Source of the DNA: Ewingella allii | Lineage (GTDB): Bacteria > Pseudomonadota > Gammaproteobacteria > Enterobacterales > Enterobacteriaceae | Direction: 5' to 3' | Assembly: GCF_044430645.1 (NCBI RefSeq) | Contig: NZ_JAWUDN010000001.1 | Coordinates: 992,001 to 1,056,000 of the forward strand | Length of the DNA: 64,000 bases | Shown: positions 1 through 7,482 of the stretch, piece after piece | Position numbering within the stretch: the first letter of the stretch is position 1 | Layout: every line of letters starts with the position of its first letter | The notes under the pieces: model-generated | Database searches by the model: none | Seen by the model: the letters and a program-made list of their open reading frames with translations, nothing else | What the model was told of the DNA's origin: nothing | Translations under genes and position numbers: made by a program

Positions 1-237
1 CCAATGACCCCAGACGGCACGCCGATCGTCGGTAAAACGCGCCTGAAAAATCTCTACCTGAATACCGGCCACGGTACGCTCGGGTGGACCATGGCCTGTG
101 GCTCCGGCCAGCTGCTGTCGGACATTATCACCGGCGTGACTCCGGCTATTCCGGCCGACGATTTAGCCGTAGAGCGTTACAGCCCGGGCTTCGCCGCGAC
201 GCATCAAAACATTCATAAAATGCATCCTATCGGCTAA
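1..237 (+). CDS. dadA: D-amino acid dehydrogenase small subunit, C-terminal part
   Basis: This is the 3' end of a gene that enters the window already in frame; 78 codons and a TAA stop are visible. DadA is a membrane-associated FAD enzyme that oxidises D-alanine and other D-amino acids to the 2-oxo acid and ammonia, passing electrons to the respiratory chain. The visible part contains the conserved FAD-proximal C-terminal stretch MTPDGTPIVG followed by NTGHGTLGWTMACGSG, which is typical of DadA. The alanine racemase gene follows 74 bases downstream on the same strand, the order of the E. coli dadAX operon: the racemase makes D-alanine and the dehydrogenase burns it. The N-terminal dinucleotide-binding motif lies outside the window. 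Confidence 0.95.
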   Translation, partial: PMTPDGTPIVGKTRLKNLYLNTGHGTLGWTMACGSGQLLSDIITGVTPAIPADDLAVERYSPGFAATHQNIHKMHPIG

Positions 238-252
238 TAGCCCATTCAATGT

Positions 253-289
253 TGAGCCGGTCAGCAGGCGTTATTGGAAGACCGGCTCA
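253..289 (+). other. Intercistronic hairpin between dadA and dadX
   Basis: TGAGCCGGTC (253-262) pairs with GACCGGCTCA (280-289) around a 17-base loop. No T-run follows, so it looks more like an mRNA processing or stability element, or a leaky attenuator, than a full terminator. Confidence 0.35.
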
Positions 290-311
290 TTGATTCGCCT
301 CTGGAGACTGT

Positions 312-1385
312 ATGCCACGTCCGATTTCCGCTACGTTGTCACTTTCTGCGTTATCCAATAATTTGCAGGTTATCCGCCGTTTCGCGCCACGCAGTAAAGT
401 CTGGTCGGTGGTCAAAGCCAATGCTTATGGCCACGGCGTTGAGCATGTACTGAAAGGCCTATCGGCCACTGACGGCTTTGGTTTGCTCGATTTTAAAGAA
501 GCCGTTTTGCTGCGTGAGTCGGGCTGGAAGGGGCCGATTCTGCTGCTGGAAGGCTTCTTCTCACCGGCCGATCTCGAGGCGATTGATCAATATCGCCTGA
601 CCACCGCCGTGCACAGCGACTGGCAGATTGACGCCATCAAGCAGGCCAAGCCTGGCGCGCCAATCAATGTTTATTTGAAGATTAACAGCGGCATGAACCG
701 ACTGGGCTTCATGCCGGAAAAGGTTGAGGCCGCGTGGCACGCGCTGAAGGCTTTGCCGCAGATCGGGGAAATTACCCTGATGAGCCACTTTGCTCACGCC
801 GACGGCCCGGAAGGCGTCGAGGGGCAGATGACACAGATCCTTGCCGCCGGGGAGAACATCGCAGGCCCAAGATCGCTGGCTAACTCGGCGGCGACGCTGT
901 GGTACCCCGAAACCCATTATGACTGGGTCCGTCCGGGCATTATTCTCTACGGCGCGTCGCCGAGTGGCAAATGGCGGGATATCGCCGACAGCGGGCTGAA
1001 ACCGGTGATGACCCTGAGCACCGAAATTATCGCCACCCAGCAGTTGCGGGCGGGCGACCGCGTGGGCTACAGCGGCCGCTATCGCGCGGCGAGCGAGCAG
1101 CGCATTGGCATCATCGCCTGTGGCTATGCCGACGGTTATCCGCGCCACGCGCCGAGCGGCACGCCGGTATGGGTGGATGGGGTGATGACGCAAACCGTTG
1201 GCACAGTGTCGATGGATATGATTATGGTCGACCTAACGCCATGCCCGCAGGCCGCCATAGGGTCGAAGGTGGAGCTGTGGGGAGCCAACCTGCCGGTTGA
1301 CGATGTGGCGACCGTGGCCGGAACTCTGGGCTATGAGCTGTTGTCAGCCTTAGCGCCAAGAGTCCCGGTCAGGTTAGTTGACTGA
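312..1385 (+). CDS. dadX: Catabolic alanine racemase (PLP-dependent)
   Basis: This enzyme interconverts L- and D-alanine so that DadA can oxidise the D form; it also supplies D-alanine for peptidoglycan. The 357-residue product matches the usual DadX length of about 356. The PLP lysine is K35 in the motif VVKANAYGHG, and the second catalytic base is Y253 in the motif RVGYSGRY. The N-terminal TIM barrel and C-terminal beta domain are both complete. The ATG at 312 is preceded by a CTGGAGA ribosome-binding site. The biosynthetic racemase gene alr is normally elsewhere. The position directly after dadA supports dadX rather than alr. In E. coli the operon answers to Lrp and CRP, but that control region lies upstream of this window. 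Confidence 0.95.
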   Translation: MPRPISATLSLSALSNNLQVIRRFAPRSKVWSVVKANAYGHGVEHVLKGLSATDGFGLLDFKEAVLLRESGWKGPILLLEGFFSPADLEAIDQYRLTTAVHSDWQIDAIKQAKPGAPINVYLKINSGMNRLGFMPEKVEAAWHALKALPQIGEITLMSHFAHADGPEGVEGQMTQILAAGENIAGPRSLANSAATLWYPETHYDWVRPGIILYGASPSGKWRDIADSGLKPVMTLSTEIIATQQLRAGDRVGYSGRYRAASEQRIGIIACGYADGYPRHAPSGTPVWVDGVMTQTVGTVSMDMIMVDLTPCPQAAIGSKVELWGANLPVDDVATVAGTLGYELLSALAPRVPVRLVD

Positions 1386-1407
1386 ATCGAGTGACATAAG
1401 TTTCTTA

Positions 1408-2649
1408 TTAACCAAGGCGGGTCAAGCGGCCCGCTGATTTCTTACTGGCGCGACGTGCTAACAGCGCCAGACAGCCTCCCGCCAGCATCACCAGTGCCAA
1501 ACTCAGTTTCGGCTGCAGCGGCAACGCCATGGCGATAAAGCCAAACAGCGCGCCTCCCGCCATCTGTACAGAACCCACCAATGCCGAGGCCACGCCCGCT
1601 TCATTGGAAAACGGCTCCAGCGCGTAGCTGGTGGCTGGCCCAATCAGGAAAGCCAAACCTGCGCAGGCGCTGGCGACGGGCAGCATGTAGAGCCAAGTGG
1701 CGTGCTGCTGATCCGGGGCGATAAGGGTTAAGCCCGCCAGTAATCCCGCACAGCCGAGGAACATCAACAACGCGCCGGAAGCCAGACAGACCGGGCGTCC
1801 CACCTTCTGAATAATACGGTTAGCGATAAAGCTGACCGCCATGATCCAAAATCCGTTTGCGCCGAAGACCAGCGAAAACTCGAACGGCGTCAGTCCCGCC
1901 TGGCTCATCAGCACCGTCGGAGCCAGTGAGACGTAGGTCAGGGCCATGCCCATCGCTCCGGCGTTGACCGCGGCGAAGGTGATGAAGCGTTTGTTGAACA
2001 AGATCCGGGCGTACTGTTTGAACGGCAGGCCGCCTGACTGGGTGTCAGCAGGGCGCGTCTCCGGCAGTTTGAACAGCACCAGTGCCAGAATCAGTATGCT
2101 ATAGCCACATAGCGCCCAGAAGGGCGCACGCCAGCCAAAGAACTGGGCAATCAGGCCGCCAATCAGCGGCGCCAGCGCCGGAATGATGTTCAGCGTGCCG
2201 TTGAGGAAGCCGTAGGCGCGGGCCGCGTCATCGCCACTCATTCGGTCGCGCACGCTACTAAACACCACCACCGAGGTACAGCAGACCGCCAGCCCCTGAA
2301 TCACGCGGGAGAACATAAACATAAACGCCGTCTCCGCCGTGGCGGCGACAATGGCGCCGACCAAATAGACGATCACGCCAATAATGGCGATCGGGCGGCG
2401 GCCGTAGCGGTCAACCAATGGCCCGGCAATCAGTTGCCCCAGCCCCATCACTAAAATAAACAGCGAAATAGAAGATTGGATAATGGTTTCTGCGCTATTC
2501 AATCCCTTGGCAATCGACGGGATAGCAGGGAGATAGAGATCAATCCCCAGTGGTCCAAGCAGGACCAGCGTTAACAGCAGGAAAAGGAATTTTTGCATAT
2601 AAAACATCACAGTCCGTGTTCGAAGGGAGGCTAAGGGTAATGATTTCAT
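1408..2649 (-). CDS. MFS drug efflux transporter, Bcr/CflA family
   Basis: This is an inner-membrane proton antiporter of the major facilitator superfamily with about 12 predicted membrane segments. The first helix carries GPLGIDLYLPAIPSIA, the signature of Bcr/CflA drug-resistance exporters, and the loop after TM2 has the MFS motif-A-like GPLVDRYGRRP. The substrate cannot be read from sequence; family members export chloramphenicol, bicyclomycin or sulfonamides. The start is uncertain: ATG at 2649 gives 413 residues, while in-frame ATGs at 2607 and 2598 would begin just before the first membrane helix, as in most homologues. None has a strong Shine-Dalgarno sequence. It lies tail-to-tail with dadX and tandem after nadE, from which a terminator separates it. 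Confidence 0.85.
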   Translation of the reverse strand: MKSLPLASLRTRTVMFYMQKFLFLLLTLVLLGPLGIDLYLPAIPSIAKGLNSAETIIQSSISLFILVMGLGQLIAGPLVDRYGRRPIAIIGVIVYLVGAIVAATAETAFMFMFSRVIQGLAVCCTSVVVFSSVRDRMSGDDAARAYGFLNGTLNIIPALAPLIGGLIAQFFGWRAPFWALCGYSILILALVLFKLPETRPADTQSGGLPFKQYARILFNKRFITFAAVNAGAMGMALTYVSLAPTVLMSQAGLTPFEFSLVFGANGFWIMAVSFIANRIIQKVGRPVCLASGALLMFLGCAGLLAGLTLIAPDQQHATWLYMLPVASACAGLAFLIGPATSYALEPFSNEAGVASALVGSVQMAGGALFGFIAMALPLQPKLSLALVMLAGGCLALLARRASKKSAGRLTRLG

Positions 2650-2697
2650 CCCGCGATGGAAAGGAATTGTTAAACAATTATAGAGGGATTGCTGGAT

Positions 2698-2725
2698 AAA
2701 AAAACGGACACCCCAGGGTGTCCGT
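2698..2725 (-). terminator. Rho-independent terminator of nadE
   Basis: On the minus strand ACGGACACC pairs with GGTGTCCGT around a four-base loop, followed by seven T residues (A-run at 2698-2704 on the plus strand). It lies 26 bases beyond the nadE stop. Confidence 0.9.
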
Positions 2726-2750
2726 CAGAGAGTTGGTCGTAATAGAAGTC

Positions 2751-3581
2751 TTATTTCTTTTTCCAGAAATCATCAAACACGGTAACCGGCGGCTGGCGTT
2801 TATGCTCGGTGCGCAGATACCAGCCCTCGATGGTTGACGCGGCTTTCTGGTCAATGGTTTTGCCTTCCAGATAGTCGTCAATCAGCTCATAGGTGACGCC
2901 CAGCGCGACTTCGTCCGGCAGCGAAGGGCGGTTCTCTTCCAAATCGGCGGTCGGCGCTTTGGTGTAGAGATGCTCTGGGCAGCCGAGGTGCTTGAGCAGG
3001 GCTTTGCCCTGACGCTTGTTCAGGCGGAAGATAGGGTTGATGTCAGTGCCGCCGTCGCCGTACTTGGTGAAGAAGCCGGTCACGGCCTCTGCCGCGTGGT
3101 CGGTGCCGACCACCACGCCTTTTTTCATCCCGGCGATGCTGTATTGCGCCTTCATACGTTCACGCGCCTTCTCATTCCCTTTGATGAAATCGCTTAATTC
3201 GATACCGATTTCGCGCAGAGTCGCTTCGCTGGCTAATACCGCATTTTTGATATTTACCGTCAATACCTGATCGGGTTTGATAAAGTCGATGGCATCAATG
3301 CAGTCTGATTCATCGGCCTGCACGCCGTAAGGCAGACGCACGGCGATGAACTGATAGCTCTCATCAGAGGTTTCCGCACGTAATTCACTAATTGCCGTTT
3401 GGCAAAGTTTACCGGTAAGAGTAGAATCCTGCCCGCCGCTGATGCCCAGTACCAGAGATTTAATAAAGGGATGGGCCAGCAAATAACTTTTTAGAAAATC
3501 GACGCTGGTGCGAACTTCTTGTGCCGCGTCTATTTGCGGTTTGACGTGCAAAGCCTGAATGATTTCTTGTTGTAAAGCCAT
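2751..3581 (-). CDS. nadE: NH3-dependent NAD(+) synthetase
   Basis: NadE performs the last step of NAD biosynthesis in the cytoplasm: ATP-dependent amidation of nicotinic acid adenine dinucleotide with ammonia. The N-type ATP pyrophosphatase P-loop SGGQDS is at residues 48-53. The protein has 276 residues against 275 in E. coli and lacks a glutaminase domain, so it uses free ammonia. An in-frame GTG two codons earlier is possible, but the ATG at 3581 has an AGGAGG ribosome-binding site eight bases upstream and matches known starts. The gene stands alone, with its own terminator. It fits functionally with pncA elsewhere in the window, which feeds nicotinate into the same salvage pathway. Confidence 0.96.
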   Translation of the reverse strand: MALQQEIIQALHVKPQIDAAQEVRTSVDFLKSYLLAHPFIKSLVLGISGGQDSTLTGKLCQTAISELRAETSDESYQFIAVRLPYGVQADESDCIDAIDFIKPDQVLTVNIKNAVLASEATLREIGIELSDFIKGNEKARERMKAQYSIAGMKKGVVVGTDHAAEAVTGFFTKYGDGGTDINPIFRLNKRQGKALLKHLGCPEHLYTKAPTADLEENRPSLPDEVALGVTYELIDDYLEGKTIDQKAASTIEGWYLRTEHKRQPPVTVFDDFWKKK

Positions 3582-4087
3582 GACCACTCCTCCTGAAGGC
3601 AGCCGTCGAGGAACTCGCGGCGCAATAAGATATTTTCAACAGGTCTAAAGCTAACTCGCCTCGTTCAAAAGGACAAGATAGCGCATCCGGTTCGGCCGAA
3701 ATCTGTGCAGTCTTGGGGTGGAAAACGTTGAGCGCCCAAAATGGGAAACGGGTTAAAAAAATTTTCAAGGGCGCAAGCTCAGAATATGGAAACAAATTGT
3801 AATGATTACGTTTGGTTCTATTTCAGGAAATATTTGTCACTCGGAACACTCTAAAAAGTCCGGTTAAAAAAGGATATTAGCCACTATGTGCTGTATATTC
3901 GTTGCGGGTTTAACCAGTATGTATCAGTTCGTGCGCTATTGAAGGGAATTGCCAGGTTTGCTTAAAGGACCTAAATGAACGGCAAAATTATTTCGATATG
4001 CAGTTATCTCAATGTGTAGGGGGATCCAGAGTTAAATCATCTTGGGCCACCTTGTACTATTTGCCTTAAGTCGATTGGGGAAGCAAA
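3582..4087. other. Divergent intergenic region nadE / ydiY
   Basis: About 500 bases with no convincing gene. It must hold the nadE promoter (left) and the ydiY promoter (right). Near the right end a 14-codon ORF (3975-4019, product MNGKIISICSYLNV) follows an AAAGGA sequence; see findings. I see no repeats or strong operator here. Confidence 0.5.
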
Positions 4088-4852
4088 ATGTTTTTTCGGG
4101 TTGTTCGTCGTTTACCAGCTTGCGCGGTAGTTTGCGGAGCTGCGCTGTTCAGCATTTCAAGTTTGGCAGACACCACTATTTTCACCGCACTGGACGATCC
4201 TGCTACGGCGAAAAAGCCGTTTGAAGGTAATATTCAGGCGGGTTATACCGCGCAAACCGGTAACACCACTAACTCATCTCTGAGCGCTGACACCACCATG
4301 ACGTGGTTCAACACCAATACGGCTAACAGTATCTGGGGTTCAGCACGCAACACTTCTTCTTCCGGTGTGCGTTCATCCGAGAAATATCAGGCTGGCGCGC
4401 GTAGCCGCTACAACCTGGATGATAATAACTATGTGTTCGGTCAGGGCAGCTGGCTGAGTGACCGCTATAACGGCTATCGCGCGCGCGATGTCGGTGCAGT
4501 CGGTTACGGTCGTCAGATCTGGAGTGGTCCGGTACACACGCTGAACCTGGAAGCCGGTCCGGGTGTTCGTCACGATGAGTTCGAGCAGGGCGGTAACTCG
4601 ACTCGTGCTTTGGCTTACGCATCTGGCGCTTACAGCTACAAAATCAGCGACACGGCTAAATTTACCCAAGGCCTGTCTGTCTTAGCGAACGACGAAACCA
4701 CCTATAACTCAGAGACGGCGTTGACGGTTGCTATCAACAATCATTTTTCTCTGAAACTGGCTTACGACGTGACTTACAACACCAAACCACCAGCCAGTGC
4801 GCCGGATAAAACCGACACTGTGACCTCAATCAATTTGGTTTACGGTTTATAA
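4088..4852 (+). CDS. ydiY: YdiY-like outer-membrane protein (DUF481)
   Basis: This is a predicted outer-membrane protein of the DUF481 family. The first 27 or so residues form a signal peptide ending SISSLA before DTTIFTAL. The mature part is rich in alternating aromatic and polar segments, as in beta-barrels, and contains motifs shared with E. coli YdiY: KKPFEGN, SSSLSADTTMTW, FGQGSWLSDRYNGYR and TAKFTQG. Length is 254 residues against about 252 in E. coli. The biochemical role is unknown; E. coli YdiY has been reported as acid-inducible. The ATG at 4088 is preceded by GGGGAAG. A terminator follows. It is monocistronic, divergent from nadE. Confidence 0.88.
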   Translation: MFFRVVRRLPACAVVCGAALFSISSLADTTIFTALDDPATAKKPFEGNIQAGYTAQTGNTTNSSLSADTTMTWFNTNTANSIWGSARNTSSSGVRSSEKYQAGARSRYNLDDNNYVFGQGSWLSDRYNGYRARDVGAVGYGRQIWSGPVHTLNLEAGPGVRHDEFEQGGNSTRALAYASGAYSYKISDTAKFTQGLSVLANDETTYNSETALTVAINNHFSLKLAYDVTYNTKPPASAPDKTDTVTSINLVYGL

Positions 4853-4906
4853 GTTCGCTATTAATAAGCTACCCCAGTTTATTAAGTCGTTAATAGTTTG
4901 AGTTTT

Positions 4907-4938
4907 AAAAGCCAGCGGAGCAATCGGCTGGCTTTTTT
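4907..4938 (+). terminator. Terminator after ydiY
   Basis: AAAAGCCAGC (4907-4916) pairs with GCTGGCTTTT (4927-4936), running into a six-base T-run (4933-4938). Confidence 0.88.
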
Positions 4939-5041
4939 ATTACCTGCAATCAGGCTAACTGCCAATAATAGCCGCTAAATACCCATGTAATAACTGGGCT
5001 TATTTGATTGCGAGTGCGGCTTATCTCAGAAAACAACAGCT

Positions 5042-5058
5042 GGTTTAATTACTGTTTA
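5042..5058 (+). promoter_or_regulatory. PhoP-type box upstream of lpxO
   Basis: GGTTTA-ATTAC-TGTTTA is a perfect match to the PhoP direct repeat (T/G)GTTTA-N5-(T/G)GTTTA. It lies 115 bases before the lpxO start codon. A suboptimal -10-like TACCTA is at 5075-5080, a little farther from the box than usual. Confidence 0.6.
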
Positions 5059-5173
5059 AACTCATTGGGAACTGTACCTAAAAGGCACAAATAGCATAAA
5101 ATTGTAACTACAAATTTAGAATAAATCTGATTTATAATATCGTCATATTTCTAATTCGTAGAGGATGGACCCT

Positions 5174-6079
5174 ATGACGGCCATTATTATTCTTACCATT
5201 TTTGTGGTTAGCTTTATTTATGCGCATTCGCGCGGCAAGGTTAAACAGAAGTTTTCGCGCCAACTACTCGATCACTCGACTTTTATGGGGCCGGTAAATA
5301 TGTTTATGACCGGCTTTTCTGCACTGCCGTCGAAACCTTATTTCCCGGCGGAAGATTTCCCGGAATTACAGCGTTTAACCGATAACTGGCAAACTATTCG
5401 TGATGAGGCCGTGCGCCTGCAAGACCATATTAAAGCAGCACAGACCAATAACGACGCAGGCTTTAATACTTTCTTTAAACGCGGCTGGAAACGCTTCTAT
5501 TTGAAGTGGTACGGCGACAACCATCCGTCGGCGGAAAACCTCTGCCCGAAGACGGTGGAACTGTTAAACAGCATTCCTTCTGTTAAAGCCGCGATGTTCG
5601 CCGAGTTGCCGTCGGGCAGCTATTTGGGTAAACACCGTGATCCCTATGCCGGTTCCGTGCGTTATCACCTTGGCCTGATGACGCCAAATGATGACCGCTG
5701 CTTTATCGAGGTGGACGGCATCAAGCACAGCTGGCGCGACGGCCAGCCGGTGATTTTCGATGAAACCTTTGTTCATTGGGCGGAAAACAAGACTGACGAA
5801 ACGCGCATTATTCTTTTCTGCGACGTAGAGCGCAAAATGAAGTGGCCGTGGGCGCAGCGCGTTAACCATTGGGTTGGCAGCACGCTGATGTCAGCCGCCA
5901 GTTCGCCTAACGATGAGCAGGACCGCACCGGTTTTATTAATAAGATATTCAAGTATGTCTATGCATTGCGTAACGGCGGGCAGGCCTTAAAAGCGCGTAG
6001 CCGTAAAACCTATTATGCGTTGAAATGGTTGGTAATGATTGGCATCTTGGCCGCTATTATTCTGCCGAGTATCAGTTAA
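5174..6079 (+). CDS. lpxO: Lipid A 2-hydroxylase (Asp/Asn beta-hydroxylase family)
   Basis: LpxO is an Fe(II)/2-oxoglutarate oxygenase at the inner membrane that hydroxylates C2 of a secondary acyl chain of lipid A, a surface modification linked to stress and antimicrobial-peptide tolerance. The protein has an N-terminal membrane helix (residues 1-17), a central dioxygenase domain with iron ligands H154, D156 (motif GKHRDP) and H201 (FVHWAENK), the 2-oxoglutarate-binding arginine of DETR shortly after, and a C-terminal membrane helix. Length is 301 residues against about 302 in Salmonella. The ATG at 5174 is chosen over that at 5165 because GAGGA lies eight bases upstream of it and homologues begin there. 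A PhoP-type box lies upstream, and a strong terminator shared with yeaH lies downstream. Confidence 0.93.
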   Translation: MTAIIILTIFVVSFIYAHSRGKVKQKFSRQLLDHSTFMGPVNMFMTGFSALPSKPYFPAEDFPELQRLTDNWQTIRDEAVRLQDHIKAAQTNNDAGFNTFFKRGWKRFYLKWYGDNHPSAENLCPKTVELLNSIPSVKAAMFAELPSGSYLGKHRDPYAGSVRYHLGLMTPNDDRCFIEVDGIKHSWRDGQPVIFDETFVHWAENKTDETRIILFCDVERKMKWPWAQRVNHWVGSTLMSAASSPNDEQDRTGFINKIFKYVYALRNGGQALKARSRKTYYALKWLVMIGILAAIILPSIS

Positions 6080-6113
6080 GTCATTATATTCTTTAACGGT
6101 TAGGCGGAATAGA

Positions 6114-6148
6114 AAAACGGCCAGTTAAATCAATTAACTGGCCGTTTT
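6114..6148. terminator. Bidirectional terminator lpxO / yeaH
   Basis: A 15-bp perfect stem, AAAACGGCCAGTTAA (6114-6128) with TTAACTGGCCGTTTT (6134-6148), has a five-base loop and A/T runs on both sides. It serves the converging lpxO and yeaH transcripts. Confidence 0.93.
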
Positions 6149-6173
6149 ATTAGGCAACTTGAGTATGCCACGC

Positions 6174-7448
6174 TTAATTTTCTTGAACTTGCTTATGGAA
6201 CAGCTCACGGAATACCGGGTAAATATCCTCCGGCTCGCGAATATGTTGCATGGCGAAATTACCAAACTTCTGCTGCAATACTTCATATTCGCGCCACAGC
6301 GTTTGATGAGCCCGCCGGGTTATCTCGATATAACTATAATAACGCACCATAGGAAGCAGCTTCTGTGCCAATATTTGGTGGCACAGCGGTGAGTCATCGG
6401 CCCAGTTATCGCCGTCAGACGCCTGCGCTGCGTAAATATTCCACGCCGCCGGGTCGTAACGCTCCTGAATAACTTCGTCCATTAACTTCAACGCGCTGGA
6501 TACAATAGTCCCGCCAGTCTCCTGCGAGTAGAAAAACTCCTGTTCATCCACTTCTTTGGCCTGAGTATGGTGGCGGATATAGACAACATCGACGTTTTTA
6601 TAGGTTCTGCTCAGGAACAGATAGAGCAGAATATAGAAACGCTTGGCCATATCTTTGGTCGCCTGATCCATGGAGCCGGAGACGTCCATCAAGCAGAACA
6701 TCACCGCCTGGCTGGAAGGCTCAGGGCGCCGCTCGTAGTTCTTGTAGCGTAAATCAAAGGTATCGATGAACGGCGTTCTGGCGATTTTCTGCCGTAACTC
6801 CGCAATCTCCTTGCGCAGCCGTTCTTCTTCTAACAGTTGCGCGGGCTCGCTGTTTTCGACTTCCGTCAGCGTGGACTCCAGCTCGCGCAACTCCCGTTTT
6901 TTCCCTGCGGTCATCGCCGTGCGGCGGGCGAGGGAGTTCTGCAAAGAGCGAACAACACTGATATTGGCCGGGACACCGTTTGAGGTAAAACCCGCGCGGT
7001 GCGTTTTGTACTCGGTCATCTGCCGGAACTGGTTTTTCTGCAAATTCGGCAGGGCTAAGTCTTCGAACAACAGGTCAAGATACTCGTCTTTCGAAATCTG
7101 GAAGGAGAACTCATCCTGGCCTTCACCGTCCTTGCTGGCGTCACCTTGGCCGCTGCCGCCGCCGCCGCCCCCTTGCGGTCGTTCGATGCGGTCATTCTGC
7201 ACAAAGTGATCGTTGCCGGGGTGAACGCGGTGGCGCAAGCCGCCGCGACCCTGATGAAACATAGGCTCGTTGATATCTTCATTGGGGATCGAAACGGACT
7301 CCCCGCTGTTTACGTCGGTAACCGAACGCTTGTTGATGGCCTCGGCAATCGACTGTTTGATTTGCGACTTATAGCGGCGTAAAAAGCGCTGGCGGTTAAC
7401 CGCGCTTTTGTTCTTGCCATTCAGTCGACGGTCAATAAAGTACGTCAT
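6174..7448 (-). CDS. yeaH: YeaH, DUF444 von Willebrand-type partner of YeaG
   Basis: This cytoplasmic DUF444 protein is encoded with the PrkA-type kinase YeaG and is thought to act with it under nitrogen limitation or stationary phase; its molecular job is not settled. The 424-residue protein has a basic N-terminus (FIDRRLNGKNKS), a glycine-rich linker near residues 93-100, a charged coiled-coil-like segment at about 183-222, and a C-terminal VWA-like domain with the metal-binding motif DVSGS at 255-259. The ATG at 7448 has GGGGGA just upstream and matches E. coli YeaH (427 residues). The yeaG stop is 34 bases upstream on the same strand, so the two form one transcription unit. Confidence 0.94.
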   Translation of the reverse strand: MTYFIDRRLNGKNKSAVNRQRFLRRYKSQIKQSIAEAINKRSVTDVNSGESVSIPNEDINEPMFHQGRGGLRHRVHPGNDHFVQNDRIERPQGGGGGGSGQGDASKDGEGQDEFSFQISKDEYLDLLFEDLALPNLQKNQFRQMTEYKTHRAGFTSNGVPANISVVRSLQNSLARRTAMTAGKKRELRELESTLTEVENSEPAQLLEEERLRKEIAELRQKIARTPFIDTFDLRYKNYERRPEPSSQAVMFCLMDVSGSMDQATKDMAKRFYILLYLFLSRTYKNVDVVYIRHHTQAKEVDEQEFFYSQETGGTIVSSALKLMDEVIQERYDPAAWNIYAAQASDGDNWADDSPLCHQILAQKLLPMVRYYSYIEITRRAHQTLWREYEVLQQKFGNFAMQHIREPEDIYPVFRELFHKQVQEN

Positions 7449-7482
7449 ATTTCCCCCAAACGACGTTGCCAACGATCCTCTG

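Noticed and set aside
3460..3795. 111-codon minus-strand frame over the nadE start
   Set aside because: It overlaps the well-supported nadE start in another frame, with no homology or ribosome-binding site.
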